A DNA stretch of 64,000 nucleotides, from contig NZ_CP050497.1 of the NCBI RefSeq assembly GCF_018336815.1, positions 2,480,001 through 2,544,000 of the forward strand, in the 5' to 3' direction. Below the pieces are notes generated by a model, which ran no database searches, had not been told where the DNA came from, and saw only the letters and a program-made list of their open reading frames with translations. The DNA comes from Treponema vincentii. Its GTDB lineage: Bacteria; Spirochaetota; Spirochaetia; Treponematales; Treponemataceae. Positions 1 through 8,718 of this stretch are shown piece after piece. Within the stretch, counting starts at the first letter, position 1. Every line of letters begins with the position of its first letter. Both the position numbers and the translations under genes were made by a program.

Positions 1-872
1 TAAGTTCTCATGTGGATGTTTTTTCCCATGCGAACCCTGAAGATGCGCTGCTGCCCGGCTTATTCGGTATCGATATGCCGCCGCTGATGGGCGTTATGAC
101 TGCGTTGATTTTAAGCTTTGTTCTGGGTATCGGTATTGCGGTAACCCGTTCTGAAACATTAAAAAATGCAGCACGCGAATTTCAGAATATCGTTACGAAA
201 GTTATCGAAGTTATCATTATTCCGCTTCTGCCGATTCATATTTTAGGCGTATTTACCAACATGACCCATGCGGGACAAGTTGGGCTTATCCTCAAGGTAT
301 TTATCAAAGTATTTGCAATCGTCATTGCGCTGCACGTCATCATGATACTTATTCAGTACATCATTGCCTGTACCATTGCAAAACGGAATCCCTTTACGTC
401 GATTAAGACGATGCTACCGGCGTATGTTACCGCATTGGGAACGCAGTCTTCTGCTGCGACCATACCGGTAACGCTTGCTTCCGCCAAGAAAATCGGTATT
501 CAGGAAAAAATTGCGGACTTTGTTATTCCGCTCTGCGCAACCATCCACCTTGCAGGAAGTACCATCACCCTTACCAGCTGCTCGATGGCTATCCTGATCC
601 TGCACGGACAAACAGCGAGCGCCGGCGTTATGCTCCCGTTTATCGCAATCTTGGGTATCGCAATGGTTGCAGCCCCCGGTATCCCCGGCGGCGCCGTTAT
701 GGCAGCGCTTGGCTTTGTTCAGTCCATTCTCGGCTTTAACGACACGATGAGTTCATTGATTATCGCGCTCTATATTGCACAGGACAGCTTCGGAACTGCA
801 TGTAACGTAACCGGAGACGGCGCCATCGCCATTTTGGTCGACGCCATTTCGAAGGATAAAAAGAAGGCGTAA
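1..872 (+). CDS. Dicarboxylate/amino-acid:cation symporter (DAACS family), 5'-truncated by the window edge
   Basis: The frame is already open at the first base (…SSHVDVFSHANPEDALLPG), so the N-terminal membrane segments lie outside the window. About 290 residues remain. The serine-rich re-entrant motif ALGTQSSAATIP and the later substrate/Na+ motif around AQDSFGTACNVTGDG are those of the glutamate/aspartate/dicarboxylate DAACS carriers, which import anionic amino acids or C4-dicarboxylates with sodium or protons. Several hydrophobic spans are visible between them. The C-terminus ends in a short lysine tail (KDKKKA). The next gene, pyk, starts 30 bp downstream and could be co-transcribed. The exact substrate cannot be read from the sequence. 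Confidence 0.88.
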   Translation, partial: SSHVDVFSHANPEDALLPGLFGIDMPPLMGVMTALILSFVLGIGIAVTRSETLKNAAREFQNIVTKVIEVIIIPLLPIHILGVFTNMTHAGQVGLILKVFIKVFAIVIALHVIMILIQYIIACTIAKRNPFTSIKTMLPAYVTALGTQSSAATIPVTLASAKKIGIQEKIADFVIPLCATIHLAGSTITLTSCSMAILILHGQTASAGVMLPFIAILGIAMVAAPGIPGGAVMAALGFVQSILGFNDTMSSLIIALYIAQDSFGTACNVTGDGAIAILVDAISKDKKKA

Positions 873-901
873 AGACATACTTTCATTCGATAGGAGAAAA
901 G

Positions 902-2662
902 ATGAAAAAGACAAAGATTGTCTGTACTATCGGTCCCGCTTCCGACTCGGAAGAAATACTGCGTGAATTATTTAAGGCAGGGCTCAACGTATGCCGCCTT
1001 AATTTTTCGCACGGTACGCATGAAGAGCACCAGATCCGTATCGACCGTATCAAGAAGATTCGACAGGAACTCAACTTGCCGATTGCGATTATGCTGGACA
1101 CCAAGGGGCCGGAAATACGGCTGAAAAACTTCGGCGTTAATTCCGTACAGCTGAGCAAGGGACAGCAATTTACGCTTACCGTACGCGATGTTGTCGGCGA
1201 TGAAAAAATATGCAGCGTAACCTATAAGAACCTTGCGCAGGAAGTACAGCCTAATAATCGCATCCTTATAGATGACGGCTTAATCGAACTGAAGGTCGAG
1301 CGGATCGATAACGGCGCCGATATTATCTGTACCGTCATGAGCGACGGCCCCGTATCGAATCATAAGGGCATCAATATTCCCGGAGCAAAAATCAATCTTC
1401 CCTTCCTGAGCGAGCAGGATATTTCCGACTTAAAGTTCGGCGCTCAAAACGAGGTTGATTTTGTAGCGGCCTCATTTACCCGCGGCCCTGCGGATATCTT
1501 AAGCATCCGCAAGGTCTTGGAGGAAGCAAATGGGAACAATATCCACATTATTGCGAAAATCGAAAACCAAGAAGGCGTCGACTCCATCGACAAAATTATT
1601 GAAGTTTCCGACGGTATCATGGTTGCTCGCGGCGATTTAGGTATCGAAATTCCGCCGGAAGAAATTCCGCTCGTGCAAAAGATGATTATCCGTAAAACGT
1701 TGCGGGCAAGTAAACCGGCAATTACGGCAACCCAAATGCTTGAGTCGATGACGCATAATCCTCGCCCGACGCGGGCGGAGGTTACCGATGTTGCAAACGC
1801 CATCTTTGACGGAACGAGCGCCATTATGCTTTCAGGAGAAACGGCTGCGGGAAAATATCCGGTAGAAACCGTTAAGATGATGCACCGCATTGCCGTTACA
1901 ACCGAAAATTCGTTAAACTACGACAAGATTATGGGGGCGGTTGCCCGGGAGCATTCTTTGACCATTACGAATGCCATCGCACACGCAACCTGTTCTATGG
2001 CGTTGGAAATGAATGCACAGGTTATCGTTACCGCGACCTCTTCGGGAGAAACGCCGCGGGCACTTTCAAAATACAAGCCCAAGGCGCCGATTGTTGCCGT
2101 AACACCGTCCGAAGCAACAGCGCGGCGGCTGTCACTCAACTGGGGAGTATATCCGATTGTAACATCCTATTTTAAATCGACCGACGAAATGTTCGAGCAG
2201 TGCATCAACGTCGCAAAAGAGAATGGATTCGTACAAGAGGGCGAACTTGCCGTACTGACCGCCGGAGTTCCGATCGGACTGGTCGGTTCGACAAACTTGT
2301 TGAAGGTTGAAACCGTCGGAAAGATCCTGCTGAAGGGTAAGGGCACCGGCGTTGAATCGGTTGTAACCGGCCGAGTAAAGGTTATCCGCACCGAGCAAGA
2401 CTTGCTGACCGACTTTGCGGATGGAGACATTATCGTAACCCAAGCAACCAACGATTTAATGAATTCCTTTATCGAGCGGGCAGGCGCCGTCATTACCGAA
2501 AACGGAAACTTGAGCGGACATGCCGCCCTGATGGGAATGAACCTTTCGAAGCCGACCATCGTCGGAGCCGCCGAAGCAACGACCGTATTAAAAACAGGCG
2601 ATATTATCACGCTGAACGGAAAAACCGGTGTCGTGATAAAAGGAACTGCTGCGCTTTATTAA
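902..2662 (+). CDS. pyk: Pyruvate kinase with C-terminal PEP-utiliser-like domain
   Basis: Converts phosphoenolpyruvate and ADP to pyruvate and ATP, the last step of glycolysis. At 586 aa it is about 110 aa longer than the minimal enzyme. The catalytic barrel starts with KTKIVCTIGPAS, carries the LDTKGPEIR strand (residues ~62-70) and the IAKIENQEG and MVARGDLGIEIP motifs, and the active-site stretch TATQMLESM follows near residue 275. The extra C-terminal domain (~residues 480-586) resembles the swivelling phosphohistidine domain of PEP synthases and keeps a histidine in NLSGHAALMG, as in Bacillus-type pyruvate kinases. The start has a good Shine-Dalgarno (AGGAGAAAAG). The stop overlaps, on the opposite strand, the end of a decayed dehydratase fragment. 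Confidence 0.97.
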   Translation: MKKTKIVCTIGPASDSEEILRELFKAGLNVCRLNFSHGTHEEHQIRIDRIKKIRQELNLPIAIMLDTKGPEIRLKNFGVNSVQLSKGQQFTLTVRDVVGDEKICSVTYKNLAQEVQPNNRILIDDGLIELKVERIDNGADIICTVMSDGPVSNHKGINIPGAKINLPFLSEQDISDLKFGAQNEVDFVAASFTRGPADILSIRKVLEEANGNNIHIIAKIENQEGVDSIDKIIEVSDGIMVARGDLGIEIPPEEIPLVQKMIIRKTLRASKPAITATQMLESMTHNPRPTRAEVTDVANAIFDGTSAIMLSGETAAGKYPVETVKMMHRIAVTTENSLNYDKIMGAVAREHSLTITNAIAHATCSMALEMNAQVIVTATSSGETPRALSKYKPKAPIVAVTPSEATARRLSLNWGVYPIVTSYFKSTDEMFEQCINVAKENGFVQEGELAVLTAGVPIGLVGSTNLLKVETVGKILLKGKGTGVESVVTGRVKVIRTEQDLLTDFADGDIIVTQATNDLMNSFIERAGAVITENGNLSGHAALMGMNLSKPTIVGAAEATTVLKTGDIITLNGKTGVVIKGTAALY

Positions 2663-2935
2663 ATCGGTTTCGATGCAGAGACACGGTATACCGGCTTCTT
2701 CATCGTACGTTCCACAAAGTATCCTTCCGTGTCCGTATAGGTTGCTGAACTTCAGATTGACGCCGATAACGCCGTCCGCTTTAAATTCGGAAGCGAGACG
2801 CTTAATATCTTCAATCCGCTCTTTGTTCGGGGTAAAACGCGCACAGTTGATGTGTCCAAGATAGCGCTTGCTTAAATCTTTGACCATGCCGTCAAGGGTA
2901 TTGCTTGCTTCGTCGGCATCAATGAACAGGAAAAT
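2651..2935 (-). pseudogene. Remnant of a 2-hydroxyacyl-CoA dehydratase (HgdB/BcrC-like) C-terminal region
   Basis: Directly after the murD stop codon, and in the same frame, the minus strand reads CIFLFIDADEASNTLDGM and continues through SKRYLGHINCARF and DGVIGVNLKFSNLYG to IPCLCIETD. This order (helix with TLDxM, a YLGH strand, DGVI..LKF, GIP.L.IETD) is that of the last ~90 residues of HgdB/benzoyl-CoA-reductase-type [4Fe-4S] dehydratase subunits. The catalytic front part is missing, there is no independent start with a ribosome-binding site, and similarity stops at IETD, exactly where pyk ends on the other strand. The cysteine usually found after LKF is a serine here. It is best read as a gene scar left by a deletion between murD and pyk. 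The homology is by eye. Confidence 0.6.
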
Positions 2936-2938
2936 GCA

Positions 2939-4370
2939 TCAGATTTTTGGCCAGCATTTCCGCACTGCTTCTTTAAAGCGAAGGCCGCGGTCGAACTCGT
3001 TTTTAAACATGCCGAAGCTCGTAGCGCCGGGGGAAAATACGACGATTGCTTGTTCTGCAGCAGTCGTGTTTTGCAGTGTCGGTTCATAGTCTCGGCGGAT
3101 TACTTCAAGCAAGGTAGAAAGGTCTTGAAAGGGGCCAAAGTACGGGGTGTGCTGAGCTTGCAGTAGCGGTGTCAATTTATCGGTTCCTGTGCCGGCAAGT
3201 AAAAACAATGCTTTTGCCTTTTTAAGCTCCGGCGCAAGAGTGGTAAAGTCAAGCTTTTTATCGGTTCCGCCGGTGATGAGGATAACCGGCTTTTCAAAAG
3301 CGTTCACTGCTGCCGCTGCCGCTTCGGGAATTGTTGCTGCGGAATCGTTATAGAATTTGAATTGTTCCGTTTCGTAAAAAAATTCAAGCCGATGGGGAAT
3401 ACCGCCATAGTTTTGCATAACGGACGGGATCTGTTGCAGATCGGCGCCGTATAACGCAAGGGCAAGCGAGGCAGCCATAACATTTTGTTTGAGCGCTGCG
3501 CCGGGAACGGTAATCCGTGAAGGGAGCAGCAGGCGGTCTTCGTCCGGCGCCAGCCGTATCCGAGCAGAGCCGTCGGGGGCTATCCATGCGCCGAGTAGAT
3601 GCGGCGGCAGCGGATGTGCGCTGTACCAAAAGACTTGCCCAGCTGTTTCTTGCGCAAAGGTCTTTCCCCAGCCGTCATCGTAATTGCAGATTGTGTAATC
3701 GGTGTTATCCTGATTGCGGTAGATGATTTTTTTGTCGGCTACATAGCGTTCCATCGAGCCGTACCAGTTTTGATGATCGGGCATAATATGGGTAATAATC
3801 GCTATTTTCGGTTTTAACTGCGGGCTTTGCGCAAGGTCGCTGAGCTGCCAACTGGAAAGCTCCAGCACAACCGGTGTGTCGGCTCGTGTTTCGGTTAAGA
3901 AGGTGAGCGGACTCACCGTGATGTTGCCGCCGAGGAATACCCGTATGCCGCATTGCTGCAGCCCATAATACAGCGCACTGACGGTTGAGGATTTTCCTTT
4001 ACTGCCGGTTACGGCAAGCACCGGCGCGGAACTCAGCTGTAAAAAAATTGAAATATCGGTTTCGATACAGCGCGCAGCTGCAAGATACGGATTTCCTTCC
4101 GATTTTACGCCGGGGTTTTTAATCACCATATCCGCCGTACGGAAATCTTCAATATTGTGACCGCCGAGCGCAAAACGTACATTGGGATAGCGCCGCAACT
4201 CCGCAACCGAGGGAGCAAGCTCCTCTTCGGTTTTCATATCGGTTACGATAACCTCTTTTGCGCCGTGTTCCGCAAAAAAAACGAGCCGAAGCAAGCCCTC
4301 CGCCGTTTAATCCGAGTCCCATAATCGTTACCGAAAGCCCTGCAATATCGTTTAAATTCCGTATCATCAT
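2939..4370 (-). CDS. murD: UDP-N-acetylmuramoyl-L-alanine--D-glutamate ligase, with a +1 frameshift near the N-terminus
   Basis: MurD adds D-glutamate to UDP-MurNAc-L-Ala in the cytoplasm during peptidoglycan synthesis. The start is at 4370 (MMIRNLNDIAGLSVTIMGLG), and the N-terminal nucleotide-binding loop GLGLNGGGLASARFF is followed, after a frame change, by AEHGAKEVIVTDMKTEEEL. The ATP-binding loop VTGSKGKSSTVSAL, the ITHIMPDH strand and the YNDSAAT and ITGGTDKK motifs are all present. The frame breaks at a run of eight A on the plus strand (4274-4281); seven would restore a 476-aa protein of normal length. Because this is an essential single-copy function, a sequencing over-call is the simplest explanation. 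It is divergent from apt, with 118 bp between the starts. Confidence 0.9.
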
Positions 4371-4453
4371 TCAACGATAGTATCAAAAAACAAGCGTTTA
4401 GAAAAGAATAGCGAAGAGGCGTCTCTAGGGCGCTGCGCTGCAATTACTTTACC

Positions 4454-4482
4454 TTGACTATTATACCCTGTAAAGTTAAAAT
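4454..4482 (+). promoter_or_regulatory. Sigma-70-type promoter of apt, giving a leaderless mRNA
   Basis: TTGACT at 4454-4459 and TAAAAT at 4477-4482 are separated by 17 bp. The apt ATG is at 4489, about where transcription would begin, and no Shine-Dalgarno precedes it. Confidence 0.7.
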
Positions 4483-4488
4483 GTTAAT

Positions 4489-5019
4489 ATGAAAGATACA
4501 TTGATAGATAGTGCCGTCCGCAAGATTCCGGATTTTCCTAAGAAGGGAATTTTGTTTTATGATATTACGGGGCTTCTGATAAATCCTGAAGCGTTTCACT
4601 ATTGCTTGGATAAGCTTACGGGCTTTTATAAGGATGAAAAAATCGATGCGGTTGCAGCGATCGAATCGCGCGGTTTTATTTTTGCGGCTCCCTTTGCCGA
4701 TAGGCTCGGTATTCCGCTGATTCTCATTAGAAAAAAAGGAAAGCTGCCGGGTGAAACCTATTCCTGTTCTTATGACCTCGAATACGGGCAAGCAACGATC
4801 GAAGTTCACACCTCCGATATACAAAAAGGCCAGCGGATATTGTTGCTCGACGATTTGATTGCAACCGGCGGCACGCTGAATGCGGCGCGGAAAATGCTGA
4901 ATCAGGGCGGCGCCGAGGTGGTTGGTTTTTGCGGCCTTATCGGATTGCCGTTTTTGCACTATGACAAACTTCTCGGTGATTTACCGATTAAAACACTGAT
5001 CGAATACGACAGCGAATAG
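4489..5019 (+). CDS. apt: Adenine phosphoribosyltransferase
   Basis: Salvages adenine to AMP using PRPP. The 176-aa protein has the family N-terminus IPDFPKKGILFYDIT and the PRPP-binding loop ILLLDDLIATGGTLNAA (near residues 118-135), the signature of type I phosphoribosyltransferases. It is of typical length. A strong promoter places the likely transcription start on or next to the ATG, and no ribosome-binding site is visible, so translation is probably leaderless. asnS follows after 15 bp. Confidence 0.96.
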   Translation: MKDTLIDSAVRKIPDFPKKGILFYDITGLLINPEAFHYCLDKLTGFYKDEKIDAVAAIESRGFIFAAPFADRLGIPLILIRKKGKLPGETYSCSYDLEYGQATIEVHTSDIQKGQRILLLDDLIATGGTLNAARKMLNQGGAEVVGFCGLIGLPFLHYDKLLGDLPIKTLIEYDSE

Positions 5020-5034
5020 GGATAAGATTTTAAA

Positions 5035-6456
5035 ATGATTACATTAATTAAAGATATACTGACACAAAAACCGGACGGGCAGGAGGTCGCTGTCTACGGA
5101 TGGGTGCGTACCAAACGCGAAACAAAGAACCTTATTTTTATTCAGGTAAACGACGGTTCATGCTTTGCCTCGATTCAGCTTACCTTTGACCGCGATAAGG
5201 GGATCGATGCGCAAACCGAAAAAGAATTAAGCAGGATTACGACCGGCGCTTCCATTAAAGCGGTCGGAGCATTGATCGAATCTCCCGCATCGGGACAGGC
5301 CGTAGAGGTTGCCGCAAAAACGATTTTTGTGTACGGCGAGGCTTCCGGCGAAACCTATCCGTTGCAAAAAAAACGGCATACGTTTGAGTTTTTACGCGAC
5401 ATAGCTCACTTACGCGCCCGTACCAATACGTTCGGAGCGGTTGCCCGTGTGCGGAATCAAATGGCTTTTGCCGTACACAACTTCTTTCAAGAGCACGGAT
5501 TCCAGTACGTGCATACGCCGCTGATTACCGCCTCCGATTGCGAAGGCGCCGGCGAGATGTTTCAGGTAACCACGCTTAATATGCAGGAGATTATCCGCAA
5601 GGCTTTAAAAGATAAAGTTGATCCTGCCACTTTCGCGGTTGATTACAAACAGGACTTCTTTGAACGGGAAGCCTATCTGACGGTTTCCGGTCAGCTTGAG
5701 ATAGAAACGTATGCAACGGCGCTTTCACGGGTCTATACCTTCGGGCCGACCTTCCGCGCAGAAAACTCAAACACGACGCGGCACCTCTCCGAATTTTGGA
5801 TGATAGAACCGGAGATGTCGTTTTTCCGGCTTGAGGACAACATGGATTTAGCGGAGAAATTTGTTGTCTACCTTCTCAAATGGGCATTAACCCATTGCAG
5901 AGCCGACCTTGAGTTTTTTAACGCGCAGATTAAGCCGGGGCTTATCGAAACGCTGGAACACGTCGTACAGTCCAAGTTTACCCGTATCACCTATACCGAT
6001 GCGGTGAAAGAACTTGAAAAACACGCTTCCGAGTTTGAGTTTAAACCGTTCTGGGGTTGTGATCTTCAAAGCGAGCACGAAAAATATTTAACCGAGCAGG
6101 TCTTTAAAGGTCCCGTTATCGTAACGGATTATCCTAAGGAAATAAAAGCCTTCTATATGAAGCAAAATGATGACGGTAAAACGGTACGGGCGATGGATGT
6201 GCTGGTGCCGGGACTGGGAGAGATTATTGGCGGTTCCGAACGGGAAGACAACCTTGCTGCGCTGGAAACCCGTATGACCGATCTCGGCCTTGATGTCAAA
6301 AACTATTGGTGGTATTTGGATTTGCGCCGCTACGGAACCGTACCGCATTCGGGATTCGGGCTCGGATTTGACCGGCTGCTCCTCTATGTCACCGGTATGG
6401 CGAATATCCGCGATGTTATTCCGTATCCGCGGACTCCAAAATCTGCGGAATTTTAA
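5035..6456 (+). CDS. asnS: Asparaginyl-tRNA synthetase
   Basis: Class IIb synthetase that charges tRNA-Asn. The 473-aa protein begins with the OB-fold anticodon-binding domain ([25 protein letters not shown]), then shows class II motif 2 around [26 protein letters not shown] and motif 3 in [22 protein letters not shown], ending [11 protein letters not shown], the usual AsnRS C-terminus that distinguishes it from AspRS. The start follows GGGATAAGA. It is the second gene of an apt-asnS-recO run on the plus strand. Confidence 0.97.
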   Translation: MITLIKDILTQKPDGQEVAVYGWVRTKRETKNLIFIQVNDGSCFASIQLTFDRDKGIDAQTEKELSRITTGASIKAVGALIESPASGQAVEVAAKTIFVYGEASGETYPLQKKRHTFEFLRDIAHLRARTNTFGAVARVRNQMAFAVHNFFQEHGFQYVHTPLITASDCEGAGEMFQVTTLNMQEIIRKALKDKVDPATFAVDYKQDFFEREAYLTVSGQLEIETYATALSRVYTFGPTFRAENSNTTRHLSEFWMIEPEMSFFRLEDNMDLAEKFVVYLLKWALTHCRADLEFFNAQIKPGLIETLEHVVQSKFTRITYTDAVKELEKHASEFEFKPFWGCDLQSEHEKYLTEQVFKGPVIVTDYPKEIKAFYMKQNDDGKTVRAMDVLVPGLGEIIGGSEREDNLAALETRMTDLGLDVKNYWWYLDLRRYGTVPHSGFGLGFDRLLLYVTGMANIRDVIPYPRTPKSAEF

Positions 6457-6582
6457 CCGCAGCAACACAGTGGATTGTACCGCAATGCAGCGTACCGCTA
6501 CGCGCGCACTGCGCAAGTTGTTCTTATATGGGTCGTACTTGTTCGTGACGCACTTACACGTTCCGACCATAAGACCGGCAGT

Positions 6583-7482
6583 ATGAGTAATCGTTCTTGG
6601 AATACCGAGGCGCTCGTGCTGTCGGTTTCTTCTTTTAGCAGCGACCATCGGAACGTGTCGCTTCTTGTGCCGCAGGAACATGGGTGCACGATTGTACCGG
6701 CGACCCTTTTCGGCGGCGCACGGAGTAAACTGCGGGGGATGGTTTCTACCTATCAGAGCGGGCAAGTCTGGCTCTATTCAAACCCGATAAAAAATTCAAA
6801 CAAAATTACCGATTTTTCAGTGAGCGCCTACCGGATGGAGCTGCGCGAAAGTTTAGCCCGCAGTTGGTGCGCCGCCGTGTGCAGCGAAATCACGATAAAA
6901 ACCTGCGGCACGGTGAACTGGCAGCTGGTGAACGCTTTTTTGGACGGGCTGTGCGTGTCCGACGATGCAGGATGCGAGCGGGGGCTCTTGCGCTTTTTAT
7001 GGCGGCTATTGCAGACCGCAGGCGTTGCCCCCGATATATTCCACTGCGGCACGTGCGGCGTCGAGATTGCACGTCGCACCGGGGGTGTAACCGGCAGCGC
7101 GGAAATTGTAAGCGTCGGTGCGGGGAGCGGCAGGACTGTAACCAATGCTGCGGGGTGGGAGAGCGGCAGCGCCGAGATTGCAGCCGACGCTGAAATTGCG
7201 GCAAACGCCGCGTCCTGCCCGGCGGAAACGTGCTGCGCTGTATATAGCCCCGCAGAGGATGAGTGCTTTTGCAGCTCCTGCCGTCGGTTCGATGCCCATA
7301 CGTTTCCGCTTTCAGCAGAGGCTTTCAGGTATCTGTATGCCGTAACGGAAAAAGCTCCCGGCTATTCACGGCACTTGCCGCTCAGCCCCGCCGCTTATGG
7401 GGAGCTCAAGCGGTTCCTCTTTTTCTTAACCGAAAAGATGGCAGGAGCGCCGCTTAAAACCTTTCAGATGAGGTATGTGTAA
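6583..7482 (+). CDS. recO: DNA repair protein RecO
   Basis: RecO anneals single strands and, with RecR, loads RecA at gaps. The start is set at 6583 (MSNRSWNTEALVLSVSSFS), where the OB-fold characteristic of RecO begins; an upstream in-frame extension to 6475 has no family resemblance and no ribosome-binding site. The protein is 299 aa. A putative zinc site is formed by HCGTCGVEI and, ~60 residues later, CFCSSCRRF. Between the two Cys pairs sits a low-complexity insert rich in Ala, Ser and Gly (VTGSAEIVS… AEIAADAEIAANA). The C-terminus (KRFLFFLTEKMAGAPLKTF) matches the family helix. The assignment is by pattern; the family is divergent. Confidence 0.8.
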   Translation: MSNRSWNTEALVLSVSSFSSDHRNVSLLVPQEHGCTIVPATLFGGARSKLRGMVSTYQSGQVWLYSNPIKNSNKITDFSVSAYRMELRESLARSWCAAVCSEITIKTCGTVNWQLVNAFLDGLCVSDDAGCERGLLRFLWRLLQTAGVAPDIFHCGTCGVEIARRTGGVTGSAEIVSVGAGSGRTVTNAAGWESGSAEIAADAEIAANAASCPAETCCAVYSPAEDECFCSSCRRFDAHTFPLSAEAFRYLYAVTEKAPGYSRHLPLSPAAYGELKRFLFFLTEKMAGAPLKTFQMRYV

Positions 7483-7804
7483 TTATCAACATTGTGCTTT
7501 CCTTGCTTATACTATGGAGCATCTCTAAAAAGTCGGTTAGATTCTTAGAGATGCCCGACGAGTTTAAAATTAGTCCTATCAAAGAAGTATCATCATTTTT
7601 AATTTTCTGCTATAATGGGGGTTATGAAACCGATCAATGAAGTTCGCACTTCATGCCTGAACACCCGCTCATCATCGAAAAAGAATGCGTATATTCTCTG
7701 CGTCGGAATTGCCGAAATCATGGACTGGGCATCTGCAAAAAACTCAAGTTTTTAGAGGTCCCATTGTTGAGTTCATTTAAACTGATAAAAGGATAACTGG
7801 GAAT
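7483..7804. other. Intergenic region recO-nudC with hairpin and possible promoter
   Basis: This 322-bp gap has a terminator-like hairpin at 7519-7554 and a TATAAT box at 7612-7617 without a convincing -35. A 44-codon open frame from 7624 is not supported. nudC has its own Shine-Dalgarno (AAAGGATAACTGGGAAT). Confidence 0.5.
7519..7554 (+). terminator. Terminator-like hairpin after recO
   Basis: Perfect 10-bp arms GCATCTCTAA / TTAGAGATGC flank a 16-nt loop. It belongs to a recurring hairpin type with CTCTAAAAA-like arms (also near 39.1, 41.4 and 48.6 kb). A degenerate copy sharing GCATCT and TCGGTTAG lies at 36952-36995. Confidence 0.65.
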
Positions 7805-8596
7805 ATGGCGCTTATAGATTGCCCCAATGGGACTGATTTTGAATTCGGTGTGTTAATACAAAAGAAAGATATTTTTATTTTAGAAAGCGGACAGCTGCCG
7901 ATCGGTAGCGAAGTTTCCCAAGCTCTTAAAACATATCGTAATGAAGATATTATCAGCCTTTACGGTGAAAGGATATACCGTACCTTTGCAGCGGCCTTAT
8001 CGCCTGATGCAGCGGAACCGGAAGGCTTTAAACGGATACCGTACCGGAATTTATTTATAACGGAACCTGTCGAGTATGCCTCGATTGTTGCCCGTGCAGC
8101 TCTTTTGCTCGATTGGCTGCAGCATACTAAGTATTGTGCTTCATGCGGCAGTCGGCTGTATTTAAGCGTAACCGAAACAGCATTGGAATGCCCGCAATGC
8201 AGCAGAATATTTTATCCTGTGCTTGCGCCGTGCATTATTGTGCTCATCAGTAAGGGGGAACATATCCTTTTAGCACGGCATGTACAGCACATCTCCGACC
8301 TTTATACGTGCATTGCGGGCTTTATCGAAGCCGGTGAAACGGCAGAGGAAGCCGTTATCCGTGAAGTCCGTGAAGAAGTCGGCTTAACGGTTAAGAACAT
8401 CCGGTACCGTGGAAGCCAAGGCTGGCCGTATCCTAATCAGCTGATGCTTGCCTTCCGCGCCGAATATGTTTCGGGAGATATTACCGTACAAAAAGAAGAG
8501 TTATCGGAGGCCGCATGGTTTACGCGCGATGCGTTGCCCCCGATACCGCTCCCCGGCTCCGCCGCTCATCGGCTTATCTGTGGCGACTGGTATTAG
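7805..8596 (+). CDS. nudC: NAD(+) diphosphatase / NAD-capped RNA hydrolase NudC
   Basis: Hydrolyses NADH/NAD+ (and NAD caps on RNA in the characterised E. coli enzyme) to the mononucleotides. The 263-aa protein has an N-terminal domain, a zinc ribbon with Cys111, Cys114, Cys129 and Cys132, and a full Nudix box at 172-194 (G-x5-E-x7-REV-x-EE-x-GL). The family-specific SQPWPFP array appears as SQGWPYPNQ about 10 residues after the box. Length and domain order are normal. A hairpin cluster separates it from the convergent cytolysin-like gene. Confidence 0.94.
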   Translation: MALIDCPNGTDFEFGVLIQKKDIFILESGQLPIGSEVSQALKTYRNEDIISLYGERIYRTFAAALSPDAAEPEGFKRIPYRNLFITEPVEYASIVARAALLLDWLQHTKYCASCGSRLYLSVTETALECPQCSRIFYPVLAPCIIVLISKGEHILLARHVQHISDLYTCIAGFIEAGETAEEAVIREVREEVGLTVKNIRYRGSQGWPYPNQLMLAFRAEYVSGDITVQKEELSEAAWFTRDALPPIPLPGSAAHRLICGDWY

Positions 8597-8615
8597 CCCT
8601 GATGTACACTGTTCA

Positions 8616-8708
8616 CCAGCGGCACGGATGCCGCTGGTTCCATGCAGAAGCGAGTTTGTCCTGCAAACTCGTCGTTGAACAGCGTACACGGACGTACGCT
8701 GTTCAACG
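8616..8708. repeat. Cluster of three hairpins, two with ACGGAY hexaloops (also convergent terminator)
   Basis: Between convergent nudC and the cytolysin-like gene are three tight hairpins: 8616-8637 (8-bp stem, loop ACGGAT), about 8651-8671 (7-bp stem, loop TCCTG) and 8673-8708 (perfect 15-bp stem, loop ACGGAC). The stems are unrelated in sequence, while the hexaloops match those of hairpins at 15.4, 57.1 and 60.6-60.9 kb, read on the other strand as RTCCGT. They probably end transcription from both sides. Confidence 0.75.
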
Positions 8709-8718
8709 ACGGCACGAC

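Noticed and set aside
6475..6582. 36-codon N-terminal extension of RecO
   Set aside because: No ribosome-binding site and no likeness to RecO; the OB fold begins at MSNRSWNTEAL.
7624..7758. 44-codon open frame between recO and nudC
   Set aside because: It overlaps the presumed -10 region, has no recognisable domain, and ends in a TTTTTAGAGG half-hairpin of the common terminator type.
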